NCBI GenBank assembly: GCA_016946835.1
Contig: JACVTC010000047.1
Location: forward strand, 990,001 to 1,054,000
Source of the DNA: Neocallimastix lanati (nom. inval.)
Taxonomy: Eukaryota; Neocallimastigomycota; Neocallimastigomycetes; Neocallimastigales; Neocallimastigaceae
Direction of reading: 5' to 3'
DNA: 64,000 nucleotides
Below the pieces are notes generated by a model. That model was not told the origin of the DNA, did no database searches, and worked only from the letters and a program-made list of their open reading frames with translations. The translations under genes were made by a program, and so were the position numbers. Positions 50,636-64,000 of the stretch are shown here, piece by piece. Numbering within the stretch: position 1 is the stretch's first letter; every line of letters begins with the position of its first letter.

Positions 50636-53347
50636 ATGGCGAAATTTAACTTTAATTATGTTAGAAAAGATTTAAATAATAATAAAAATCTATTATTACT
50701 AATTTATTTATTATGTAAAATTGATCTTGTGTTAACAATGTCACTTGTTAATCATTGTAAAACTGACGATGATTGTCCTCCTTCTTGGAATAAAAATGCT
50801 ATTTTTTGTAGTACACCTGTACTTAATTTACATAATAATTATTATCGTAGAAGTGATAGTGAAATGGTTGTTTATGATAGTTCACAAGAAATTAATGTCG
50901 ATGTTAATAAACCTGAAACATTATCACATAGTAAATATCATCCAGTATGTGTATCATATAGACCAATAGGTTATAAGTGTGAAAAACGTTTAGATTGCCT
51001 TGCAAATAAAAACGTTGATTTACCATATATTCAGTGTGTAAATGGTACTTGTACTGATTTAGGTAAGACGACAGGTGATTATATGAAGAACGTTCGAGGT
51101 AACCATAAAAAAAATATTAAATATTGGTATATTGGATTGGGTATAGGTATAGTAGTAGTTGTTCTTCTCATAGGTTGCTATTCTTTGATGGTGGTTAGTA
51201 AAAAAAGAAAGATAATTAAGAAAAAAATGGAAAGAAAAATCATGGAGGAAAATAAAAAGAATATTTATGAAGATGCAGATAAAACTTATGAAGATAATTA
51301 TGGTAATGGAAATAATCACAAGTCTGATTGGGATAAAAGTGTTGTTGTTGAATCCGAAACTAATCATAACTTAAAGGTTCAACCAGATAAAGAATTTAAA
51401 AATATTTCGAATAAAGAAGGCAATAAGAAAAAGAATAAGCGTTCACTTTTGTACTACTTAACTCTAGGTCTCTTAGGTCGTTTTTCACCTGAAGATTCGA
51501 ATAGTGAATTGTCACAATATAGTGAAAATATTGATCAAGATGCTACTCTTGGTCGTAATAAAACTAATGAAATTAAGGTGGATCAAACAGATATAGTTAA
51601 CGAAATTGATTTAGCCGATAGTTTAAAAATAAGAAATATTAGTTCGTATGAAACGTTAAATAACGAAAAATCAAAAAATCATAAAGAATTAAAAAGTAAG
51701 AATACTAAACCAATATTAAAGCAAAAATCTAGTATTGATCATGAAAAAACTCTTAATTATGGTCTAAATAGGAAAATTAGTAAAGCTACTTTAGGTACAT
51801 TAACAACAATGAGAACTTTAACATCTAAAATAAGTCAAAATCAAAGTGAAAAATCTACAGTAGTAAGTACTCTTGTAGATGGTGATAATAAAAAGAACAA
51901 AACAATTAATGAAAGTTCATATACTGATAGTACCCTTATAAGACAAAGTATTTCAAGTTCTGTTATTAGAAATCATGGTGTAAATGATAATGAAAATGAA
52001 AGATCAATCTTTACTGATATTAATCAAAATAATTACGATCTTTTAAACAACTTATCATCATCTTATCAGGAAGAAAATGAAATACCATATTCTGATACTT
52101 CTTTTGAAAAGAATATGAATGATGCAATGAATAAGCGTTATAGTGATAGAATAACTTATCAAAATGAATTAAATAGATCATTAATGCATTTTACAAGTTC
52201 GGACGCTATAAATTTAAGAAATAATGAAACTTTTATTAAAAATAATGATCAAAAGTCTCAAACACTTCCATTTAAAAATAAAGGTAAAAAGGTTTATAAT
52301 TCATCGAAACAAAATCCTAATAATTCAAACCAAATAATTGAGAATCAAAATCAAGATATGAATATTGATGTATTTAGTACTCCAAATTCTACTCCTGAAA
52401 TATCAACCATAGAAATGAATAATTCCAATATCTCAATTAATAGGGATGACACTTATGATTATTATTCAAATACTTATAAGATGAATAACCATACGACTTT
52501 TCCTAATTTAAAAACTTTACCAATAAATGAAATTATTGAATCGGCTTTTGGTGAATCATCTAACAGTTCTGAGACAAGTTCTGATGATTATCGTACTAAT
52601 GAAATAAACAACTATAATAATGTTACATCAAATTATTCAGATGCTAATATTAATAATGGAATTGTTCAAAATACTGGAAAAAATAATGAAAAATACTGTA
52701 TTAATAATAGATCATATTTAAATTCTATACCAACACCACCTTGTAGTTCACCACATGAATTTTCTCAACCAAAAAAAGATACTAGCAGCAAAGCGAAACC
52801 ATTTACAATTCAACAGTCTAATAAAAGTATTGGTAATGGTAGTATTAAAGTTACTTCCAATCCAAAACAAGTTATCAATGAAAATGTTAATAATAATTAT
52901 ATATATCCTTATCAATATGTATCATCTCAATCAAAATCTCATATTCAAAATCAACCACGATTTTACAATACTGATTCAATGAATATGAATATGCAAATGA
53001 TAAACAATAGAAATTATATTTCATCAAGTCCTATTATAAATAATAATAATAATAATACTTATTCAAGTAATAATCAATTTACCAATTTAATAATAAACCA
53101 AAATAATAAAGATGGTCCAAATTTAGGAAATGATAGGACAACAAATATTCAAAATCAAAGAGTGATAATAGAAAATGAAATTTTAAATCAGTATAAACGT
53201 CAACAAATAAAGGAAAATCAAAATAAAATCTTACGTCAATTTATAAATGAAGTTGTAGTACCAAATACTACAAATACACCAATATATCCTGTAAAAAATG
53301 CAAGATCATCAAATAGAAATGAAATAAATTATCCTAAATTTAAATAA
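50636..53347 (+). CDS. Single-pass membrane protein, Cys-rich ectodomain, long disordered tail
   Basis: 903 residues, no intron. I do not recognise a family. Residues ~17-35 are hydrophobic (NLLLLIYLLCKIDLVLTM) and fit a signal peptide. Residues 36-160 hold eight cysteines (41, 47, 58, 105, 115, 121, 134, 139), e.g. CKTDDDCPPSW and CEKRLDC..CVNGTC, suggesting a disulfide-bonded extracellular domain. One strong membrane segment follows (~164-187, YIGLGIGIVVVVLLIGCYSLMVV). A basic stop-transfer stretch (KKRKIIKKKMERK) puts the C-terminus in the cytosol. The remaining ~700 residues are Asn/Ser/Lys-rich and disordered, with possible phosphorylation sites. Layout suggests a receptor, adhesion or wall-sensor protein; that is inference from topology only. 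Confidence 0.8.
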   Translation: MAKFNFNYVRKDLNNNKNLLLLIYLLCKIDLVLTMSLVNHCKTDDDCPPSWNKNAIFCSTPVLNLHNNYYRRSDSEMVVYDSSQEINVDVNKPETLSHSKYHPVCVSYRPIGYKCEKRLDCLANKNVDLPYIQCVNGTCTDLGKTTGDYMKNVRGNHKKNIKYWYIGLGIGIVVVVLLIGCYSLMVVSKKRKIIKKKMERKIMEENKKNIYEDADKTYEDNYGNGNNHKSDWDKSVVVESETNHNLKVQPDKEFKNISNKEGNKKKNKRSLLYYLTLGLLGRFSPEDSNSELSQYSENIDQDATLGRNKTNEIKVDQTDIVNEIDLADSLKIRNISSYETLNNEKSKNHKELKSKNTKPILKQKSSIDHEKTLNYGLNRKISKATLGTLTTMRTLTSKISQNQSEKSTVVSTLVDGDNKKNKTINESSYTDSTLIRQSISSSVIRNHGVNDNENERSIFTDINQNNYDLLNNLSSSYQEENEIPYSDTSFEKNMNDAMNKRYSDRITYQNELNRSLMHFTSSDAINLRNNETFIKNNDQKSQTLPFKNKGKKVYNSSKQNPNNSNQIIENQNQDMNIDVFSTPNSTPEISTIEMNNSNISINRDDTYDYYSNTYKMNNHTTFPNLKTLPINEIIESAFGESSNSSETSSDDYRTNEINNYNNVTSNYSDANINNGIVQNTGKNNEKYCINNRSYLNSIPTPPCSSPHEFSQPKKDTSSKAKPFTIQQSNKSIGNGSIKVTSNPKQVINENVNNNYIYPYQYVSSQSKSHIQNQPRFYNTDSMNMNMQMINNRNYISSSPIINNNNNNTYSSNNQFTNLIINQNNKDGPNLGNDRTTNIQNQRVIIENEILNQYKRQQIKENQNKILRQFINEVVVPNTTNTPIYPVKNARSSNRNEINYPKFK

Positions 53348-53601
53348 TGGACAGAATTCATTAAATAATCAAAAGTCGTAATATTATAAGTAGATTAAAC
53401 TAAAAATCTATAAATTTTTTATATTCGTTATACAAATATCATATCATAATCATAAAAATACGTATCCCATACTTACAGCATAAATTAACATTACTTATCA
53501 AATATATTTAATAATAATAATCATTAATTATATATATATCTACATTTATATACATATATGTATAATTATATATATATAAAGACAAATTTTATATTTATTA
53601 T

Positions 53602-53632
<31 letters not shown>

Positions 53633-54255
53633 CACTCGATTATTAATCTTAATAAAAAAATATTCATATATACCTTATTCATTATACAAGTATTGAAATG
53701 TTAGTCAGGGATAATATGAATGAACGAAATAGTTATTTCGTTTAAATTATTTATTTACTTTATATTATTATTATTTTAAGTATATAAAAAAAATCTATTA
53801 ATAAATCTATTAATAAATTTATATATAAATAAAATTTGCTTAAAGTAGAATTAAATTTTATATTTATTTAATTCTACATTTTTGAAATTCATATGGTATT
53901 TCATATATATTTATAATATTTTATTTTTTTTAAAAAAAAAATAAAATAAAATAAAATAAAATAATATTAAAATAATAATAATATTAGTAGTATTAAACAT
54001 TGAAATAAAAATATATTTAAATTAATTTAATAAATTTTGAGATATTTATATTTCTTTATTTATATATTATATAATGTAGTGAAATTTTGTTTTTGTTTTT
54101 TGTTTTGTTTTTTGTTTTGTTTTGTTTTGTTTCGGATAAAATTTATAAATATTTTGACATTTAAATTATTAATTAGTATTTATAATTAAAAATTAATAAT
54201 ACCAATTTTAATAATTTAATTATAAAATTAATTATAATCATGTTATTTTAATCAT
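53348..54255. other. AT-rich intergenic region
   Basis: Nothing coding. It includes a T32 run (~53600-53632) and a GTTTTTTGTTTTGTTTT repeat (~54085-54130) before the LINE remnant. Confidence 0.65.
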
Positions 54256-55851
54256 GAATGTTATTTTCTTCTATAGTAATTGGGAAAGTTTCGTATTAAG
54301 CACCTCTACTTGGATCAAACAAAGAAATTACTGTGTTTCTATATAGCTTAACATTCCTCCTCTTTCGACTAAAATATGTGAATGCTCAGGTAAGGTATTT
54401 TAAAAAGATGGAAAAACTCGAATTGTATGATCTCTGATTTATTTAAAGATCTATCACGTTGTATGTGATATGATATAATAATAATATGCATAATATATAT
54501 TTCAATAATGTGCAATAGTATCATATATGTTCAAACTAATATTAATGCTAAAATATAAACTGTTACTTTATTGGTATAAAGAAAGTAAGATTTTATCAGA
54601 CAAATTAGATAAATTTCCATCAAAAAAAAAAAAAAAAAAAAAAAAATTGTAAACCTTTACTGGAATAGAGATATGGCAGGAAAATCAATCAAGGCTAAGA
54701 CTTATAAGAAAAATAAATTTGAGAAAACTAGAGACTAACTAAAGCTCAACTTCGAGTATCCTGAATATAACATTGATTTCCGATGGGTACTTCGTGCCAG
54801 ATGTGGATATAAATCCAATGCTCTCATGTTGCCAAAGCTGCCAATATGATTGACTGTACAGAACTGTGTCCTTGTTGTTATTAAAAAAAATAGTAATCCT
54901 CGATTGGAACATTGATTTTCTAAATTATATCTTTTCCGTGAATTTCGAATGAAATATTGGAAAACGTTATGAAAAATCGTTTTTAATTAGTATATATTGT
55001 CCAATATCAAATAGTAATATAAACACTATTATCATAAATATGAATAATATAGAATCAAGTACAGATTCTGACAGTGGTAACAAAATTTATAATATTAATA
55101 ATAATAACAATAGAAATAATATTGTTAATAATAGAAATATTAGCACTAATAGTATCATTACCAATAATGTAGTGAATAGATCAATTGCTGAAACTCATAT
55201 CGATATTAGTCATTTTCTAAATAATAATTGTGTAAATATTTATACGACGTGATTTCGAGTATATAACTTCCCTCTTGGTGGAAGAGATGCAGTCATTAAA
55301 TTGATTTAAATTATAAAAAGGAATGGGATATTTTGTTTAAGAACTAAATCATTTCTGATGATTATGCAAAAAACGTCATTCTTGGTGCGATCTGCGCTCT
55401 CTTTACAGAAATTATGTCTAGGGCTAGTACTCGACAAGAGTTACTATTCCGCAAGTATAAGCGCAAACTAATCAGGAATATTAACGCAGTTAAGATGGGC
55501 TAGCAAGGCAAATGCCTCGAAAGGAGAAGGAGAAGACCATAATTTCTTTCAGATTGTCAATTCAAACACAAATCCGGAATAAGAATTCCTTTTAAAACAG
55601 AGATCTTATAATCTGGAGGAGAGGTTCGTTACATATGAACTTTTTTCTGAATTTATTTATACCCTTTATTTTGAATATTACTTTTATTTCACATTACCAT
55701 TTAAAAATATTACTACGTTCTAACTAAATAAATGATATTTATTTATTTTTTTTTTTTATTGAGTGTTTTTTTTATAAAAAAATATTCATGTAATTAATAA
55801 ATGAATAAATAAAGTTTAAAGTTAGCAATAATTGCGGCTTTAAAAAAAAAA
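54256..55851 (+). mobile_element. Decayed 3' LINE fragment
   Basis: Same subfamily as the element at 4765-10046. It starts GAATGTTATTTTC..TATAGTAATTGG (compare 8455-8485, the RT thumb), runs through GCACCTCTACTTGGATC, a damaged knuckle region and the C-terminal domain, and ends GCAATAATTGCGGCTTTA plus about 10 A. An A/T-rich stretch at ~54464-54572 replaces the expected GACGTCATACATGGG. Many small deletions and stops are present. No target duplication was identified. Confidence 0.87.
55040..55575 (+). pseudogene. Relic of LINE C-terminal domain
   Basis: A 70-codon open piece (MNNIESSTDSDSGNKIYN) equals the linker at 9219. The LLGG domain follows with stops and shifts: 'NFPLGGRDAV', then the equivalent of APFLV..AAL..R..LLFRKYKRKL at about 55380-55470. 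Not functional. Confidence 0.8.
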
Positions 55852-56360
55852 TATTTGAAAGAAATAAAATTAAATATTTAAACACAATAACACAACAAAT
55901 CATTAATGTAAGGATGGAATTATAAAATATGTTTTATTAAAATATATTATTAATTATTAAATTATTTAAAATTATTAATAGTTATTGTTTATTGTTTATT
56001 ATTTATTATTTATTATAAAGTTTATAATAATAACTCTTATTTTTAAAAGAGAAATTTCATATATTTTCATATTTATTTATTTATTTTTTTTTTTTAATAA
56101 ATATTATTAAAAAATGCTTATTCATAGTCTAAAAAAATTGATAAAATAAAATTATATAATATATAAAAATCAACTATTTATTATTTATATTTATGATTGG
56201 ATAATTTCATTATTTAAAGTATTATAATCAAAATTTTTTTTTAAAAAAAAAAAAAAAAAAAAACTTTAAAATAAAAATATATATAAATTAATTAATAATT
56301 AATAAAAAATAATATTTGTAATTTATTCTAATTATTTTTTTTTCTAATGAGATAAAACTT

Positions 56361-56397
<37 letters not shown>

Positions 56398-56613
56398 GTT
56401 TTAATCATACTTTTATTGAATAAATATTAAATATTCATTCTTATATATATGTATATTATTATAATAAATATACATGTTTTTTCTATTGTTATAAAATTTC
56501 ATTTTATACATGAATTAACCCGAAAAGAATTAGATTTTTATAAAAAATAATTAATAATAGAATTAAGAATTATTAATACAAATTATATAAATTAAATTAA
56601 AGATATATATATA

Positions 56614-56652
<39 letters not shown>

Positions 56653-56829
56653 ATTTAATTTTAATTTTATAAAATAAAATAAAATAAAATAAAATAAATA
56701 TAACAAAATTAAAATAATTAAATAATTTAAAATATACCTTTAAGAAATACCCAGTATTAGTAAATAATTTATATATAACAATATAACATATATTATAAAT
56801 ATTTTTTAAAACAACTTCTAAAATTATCA

Positions 56830-56854
<25 letters not shown>
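55852..56854. other. AT-rich intergenic region
   Basis: No gene. It holds TATT/TATTA repeats near 56615-56650 and a TAAAA repeat near 56668. The final ~30 bases before 56855 are an A run that leads into the helicase start codon. Confidence 0.65.
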
Positions 56855-61398
<4,544 letters not shown>

Positions 61399-62318
61399 TT
61401 TATTTATTTTATAATTATACTTTATATATAAATATTAATATATTATTTTTTTATTTTTATTTTTTTTTTTTAATTTCATTATTTCATTTATTTTATATTC
61501 TTTATTATCTTAATATATATTTTTTTATCATTACAAAATTATTAAAAAAAATTTATATACAGTTAGTTTTATATAAAATAATCAAATACTATATATATAT
61601 ATATATATATAATTTATTTATGTTTATTTAATTATTTAATTATTAGATAATAAAATTATTTAATATTTAATTCGATAAAAGAATTTTTTTTTTTTTTTTT
61701 TACAGCGGCATTAAAATAAACTTTAATCTTTATTTATTCGTTTATTATTCGATAGAATAAAAAATTTAGACTTTTTAAATATTAATAAATTAACAAATAT
61801 AAAAAATAAAAAAAATAAAAAATAAAAAATAAAAAAAAAAAAAAAATAATAAAATAAAATAAAATATTTTTCTTTTCTTAAAAATATGAATATTATTTAA
61901 AATATATCTTTATTTACTTATTTATTAAATTGTTTAATAATAACAATTATTGTTTTTAAATAATAATAAAATATATTTTTGTATATTAAATTTTAGAATA
62001 TTTTTAATATACAAAACATAAATAATAATAAATAATAATAATTATTTATTATTAATAATTTGAAATATAATTGTAAAATTTTAAAAAATTAAAAATTTTA
62101 AATTAAAAATAATTATAATATATATATCATCTAATAATATCTAATAATATTTATCTAGATATTATTTATCTAATAAAAATATATATATATATATAATTTT
62201 AATCTAATAAAAATTATATATATATATTATTCATGATTTATTATAATAAGCACAAATAATAATTATAAAATTACAAACTTTTTCTTTTCCTTTATCTATC
62301 ATTTATTTCATATTATTA
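61399..62318. other. AT-rich region between convergent genes
   Basis: Shared 3' flank of the helicase (+) and deacetylase (-). An isolated CAGCGGCATTAAAATAAACTTTAATC sits at ~61705 after a T run. This resembles the LINE/A-tail type motif T(n)..GCGGC in reverse and may be a tiny 3' LINE scrap. Nothing else is recognisable. Confidence 0.5.
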
Positions 62319-63584
62319 TTATAATAGTAATGAAATAATGAGAGCAAAAAATATTGTAGAAAATACATTAATTTGATGATATTTATTTAATGCTCCTGAT
62401 TTAATTTCTTTTAATGAGTTATCCGTTGCATCATCAAGATTTATATTAGATTGATTAAGAGCTGAATTTATTGAGATGTCATCTATTGGGGTGTCATTTG
62501 TTGGGGTGTCATTAATAATGTTATCAGGATTTGATAGTAATGAATTGCTATTCAAATTATTTGAGTTATTATGTTTATTTAAGGCAACACCTTGATATGG
62601 TGATACACCAATACATTCTGAAAGTGGAACAAATGTATATCCAAGTTTTTTAATATATCCAATTACTTCTGGAAGTACAATATTGACCGTAGTTGGATGA
62701 ACATCATGAAGTAATGTAATGAAACTATTTGTTTCTGGTGATACGCCTGGTGCTTTAAGTTGTAAATTTAATTCACTAATAACTTTTTCAACATTTTCTT
62801 TATAGTCCCAATCTCTAGTATCCGTTCCCCACATAATAACATTGTATCCATGTTCTCCTAAATATTTTTGAATTCTTTCAGTCATTTCGATCTTTTCAGG
62901 TTCTTTTTCTTCATAACCTCCATTACCACATGGAGGTCTAAAGAATGCCGGTTTAACCCCAATAATATCATTTATAGTATTTGTTAATTTATCAATATTA
63001 ATTTCCATAGTTCCTTCCTTTATTGCTTCAAATAAATCTTTATGATAATATGTATGAGAACCTATATCATGTCCTTCAGCATATGTCTTCTTAACTATTT
63101 CAATCGATCTTGGATCACTTTCAAGATTACCATAATTAATACCATTAATAAAGAAAGTAGCTTTAATATCATATTTTTTTAAGGTTTCTAAAACAATTGG
63201 TGTCGTATCTGGGTTTGGTCCATCATCAACTAATTGATAATAATAAATAAATCCAAATTAATATAAATTAATATTTCTATTTTAACTAAAAATTAATATG
63301 TTTAAAATAAATTATAAAAAAATTTTTTATTTTTGTTCCCTTTAACTTACAAGTTAAAACAAATTGACCTGGTTTTAAACATTCAGTAAAAACATGAGCT
63401 TTTACACCTGTATTACTATCTGAATCTATGGCTTTACAACAGATTTTTACTATATATATATATTAATATATAAGAAGTTTATATTAAACATTTAATCAAA
63501 AAAAAAATATGTTTATATAAAAATCATAAAAATACCTATGTAAAAAGTAAGAAGTAATGTATAAACACTAAATTTTCTGAACAT
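62319..63584 (-). CDS. Chitin/polysaccharide deacetylase (CE4), likely GPI-anchored
   Basis: Removes acetyl groups from chitin or a similar N-acetylated polysaccharide at the cell surface. Three exons (63584-63536, 63449-63351, 63229-62319) give 352 residues; 1059 bases, phases match. A signal peptide starts MFRKFSVYTLLLTFYI. The second splice rebuilds the NodB motif 1, LTFDDGP, with the metal/catalytic Asp pair. Motif 2 is GSHTYYHKDL (HxxxH metal ligands), motif 3 RPPCGNGG, motif 4 around DTRDWDY, and motif 5 LLHDVH. After ~residue 260 come an Asn/Ser/Thr/Asp-rich spacer with NDTP repeats and a hydrophobic C-terminus (VFSTIFFALIISLLL), typical of a GPI-anchor signal. All core residues appear present, so it should be active. 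Confidence 0.92.
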
Positions 63585-63797
63585 TTTTTTTCTGTATTAT
63601 TATAGTTTTAATATATAATTATATCATAAGCCTTTTTTTTTTTTTTTTTCAAATAACTTTTTAACTATTTTTTTTCTATTCTTTTTTCTAATGTCTTTTA
63701 CTATCTAATTTGTCAAATATTTTTAAATTTATTTTTTCCATTAAATTTTTTACTCTTTTATTAATTATTGTTATAATTTTTTTTTGAAAATTTATTC

Positions 63798-63828
<31 letters not shown>

Positions 63829-64000
63829 CTGATACATATTTATGCATGTATAATGCTTAATAAATATATATGGAACGAGGTTTATATATTTTTACAAATA
63901 GAAATTTATTTTTATATATACTACAAACATAAATAATAGATATAATTGATAAAATAAAAATTTTTAATTTTAATATTTAAATTCTTTGAACTAATATATA
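63585..64000. other. AT-rich upstream region of deacetylase
   Basis: Presumably promoter and leader of the minus-strand deacetylase. Only T runs and TA repeats (63800-63820) are visible. Confidence 0.6.

Overview
This window is about 64 kb of extremely AT-rich eukaryotic DNA with long A/T homopolymers, trinucleotide repeats and short AT-rich introns that use GT..AG ends. It almost certainly comes from an anaerobic gut fungus (Neocallimastigomycota). The clearest sign is a secreted GH5 glucanase that ends in fungal dockerin/CBM10-type cysteine modules (1980-3595), the cellulosome signature of that phylum. An expansin-like protein and a family 4 chitin deacetylase fit the same picture. No comparison search was possible, so genus is not assigned.

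Layout. 1-4.7 kb: intergenic DNA and the GH5 dockerin gene (+). 4.75-20.5 kb: a nest of non-LTR (LINE) retrotransposons of one distinctive design. The design is a single long ORF with an RRM-like N-terminus, AP endonuclease, reverse transcriptase, a CCHC-like knuckle and a conserved 'LLGG' C-terminal domain. At least five copies or pieces lie here, and three integration events can be dated relative to each other from target-site duplications. One LINE interrupts the relic of a polo/PLK4-like kinase. 21.2-22.8 kb: expansin-like secreted protein (-). 24.6-29.3 kb: a many-exon MYST histone acetyltransferase with tandem PHD fingers (-). 29.3-36 kb: gene-poor DNA containing one tRNA-derived SINE candidate. 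36-40.4 kb: a six-exon class II (bacterial-type) HMG-CoA reductase with a roughly 485-residue extra C-terminus (+). 40.66-41.93 kb: a 23-copy minisatellite. 42.8-45.5 kb: Mediator subunit MED20 with a giant low-complexity insert (+). 45.5-50.6 kb: AT-rich DNA with a nested hairpin and an unexplained GC-richer island. 50.6-53.3 kb: a single-exon 903-residue membrane protein (+). 54.3-55.9 kb: another dead LINE copy. 56.9-61.4 kb: a 13-exon DHX33-like DEAH-box helicase (+). 62.3-63.6 kb: a CE4 chitin deacetylase with a likely GPI anchor (-).

How the genes relate. There is no operon logic. Secreted or wall-acting genes (GH5, expansin, CE4) are mixed with nuclear housekeeping genes (KAT, MED20, DHX33) and one mevalonate-pathway enzyme. 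Exon structures were built by hand from splice sites and protein-family similarity. For the GH5, expansin, HMGR, MED20, DHX33 and CE4 genes the joined exon lengths are exact multiples of three, which supports the models. The observations most worth following up are the class II HMG-CoA reductase with its novel C-terminus and the LINE family with its exactly defined ends.
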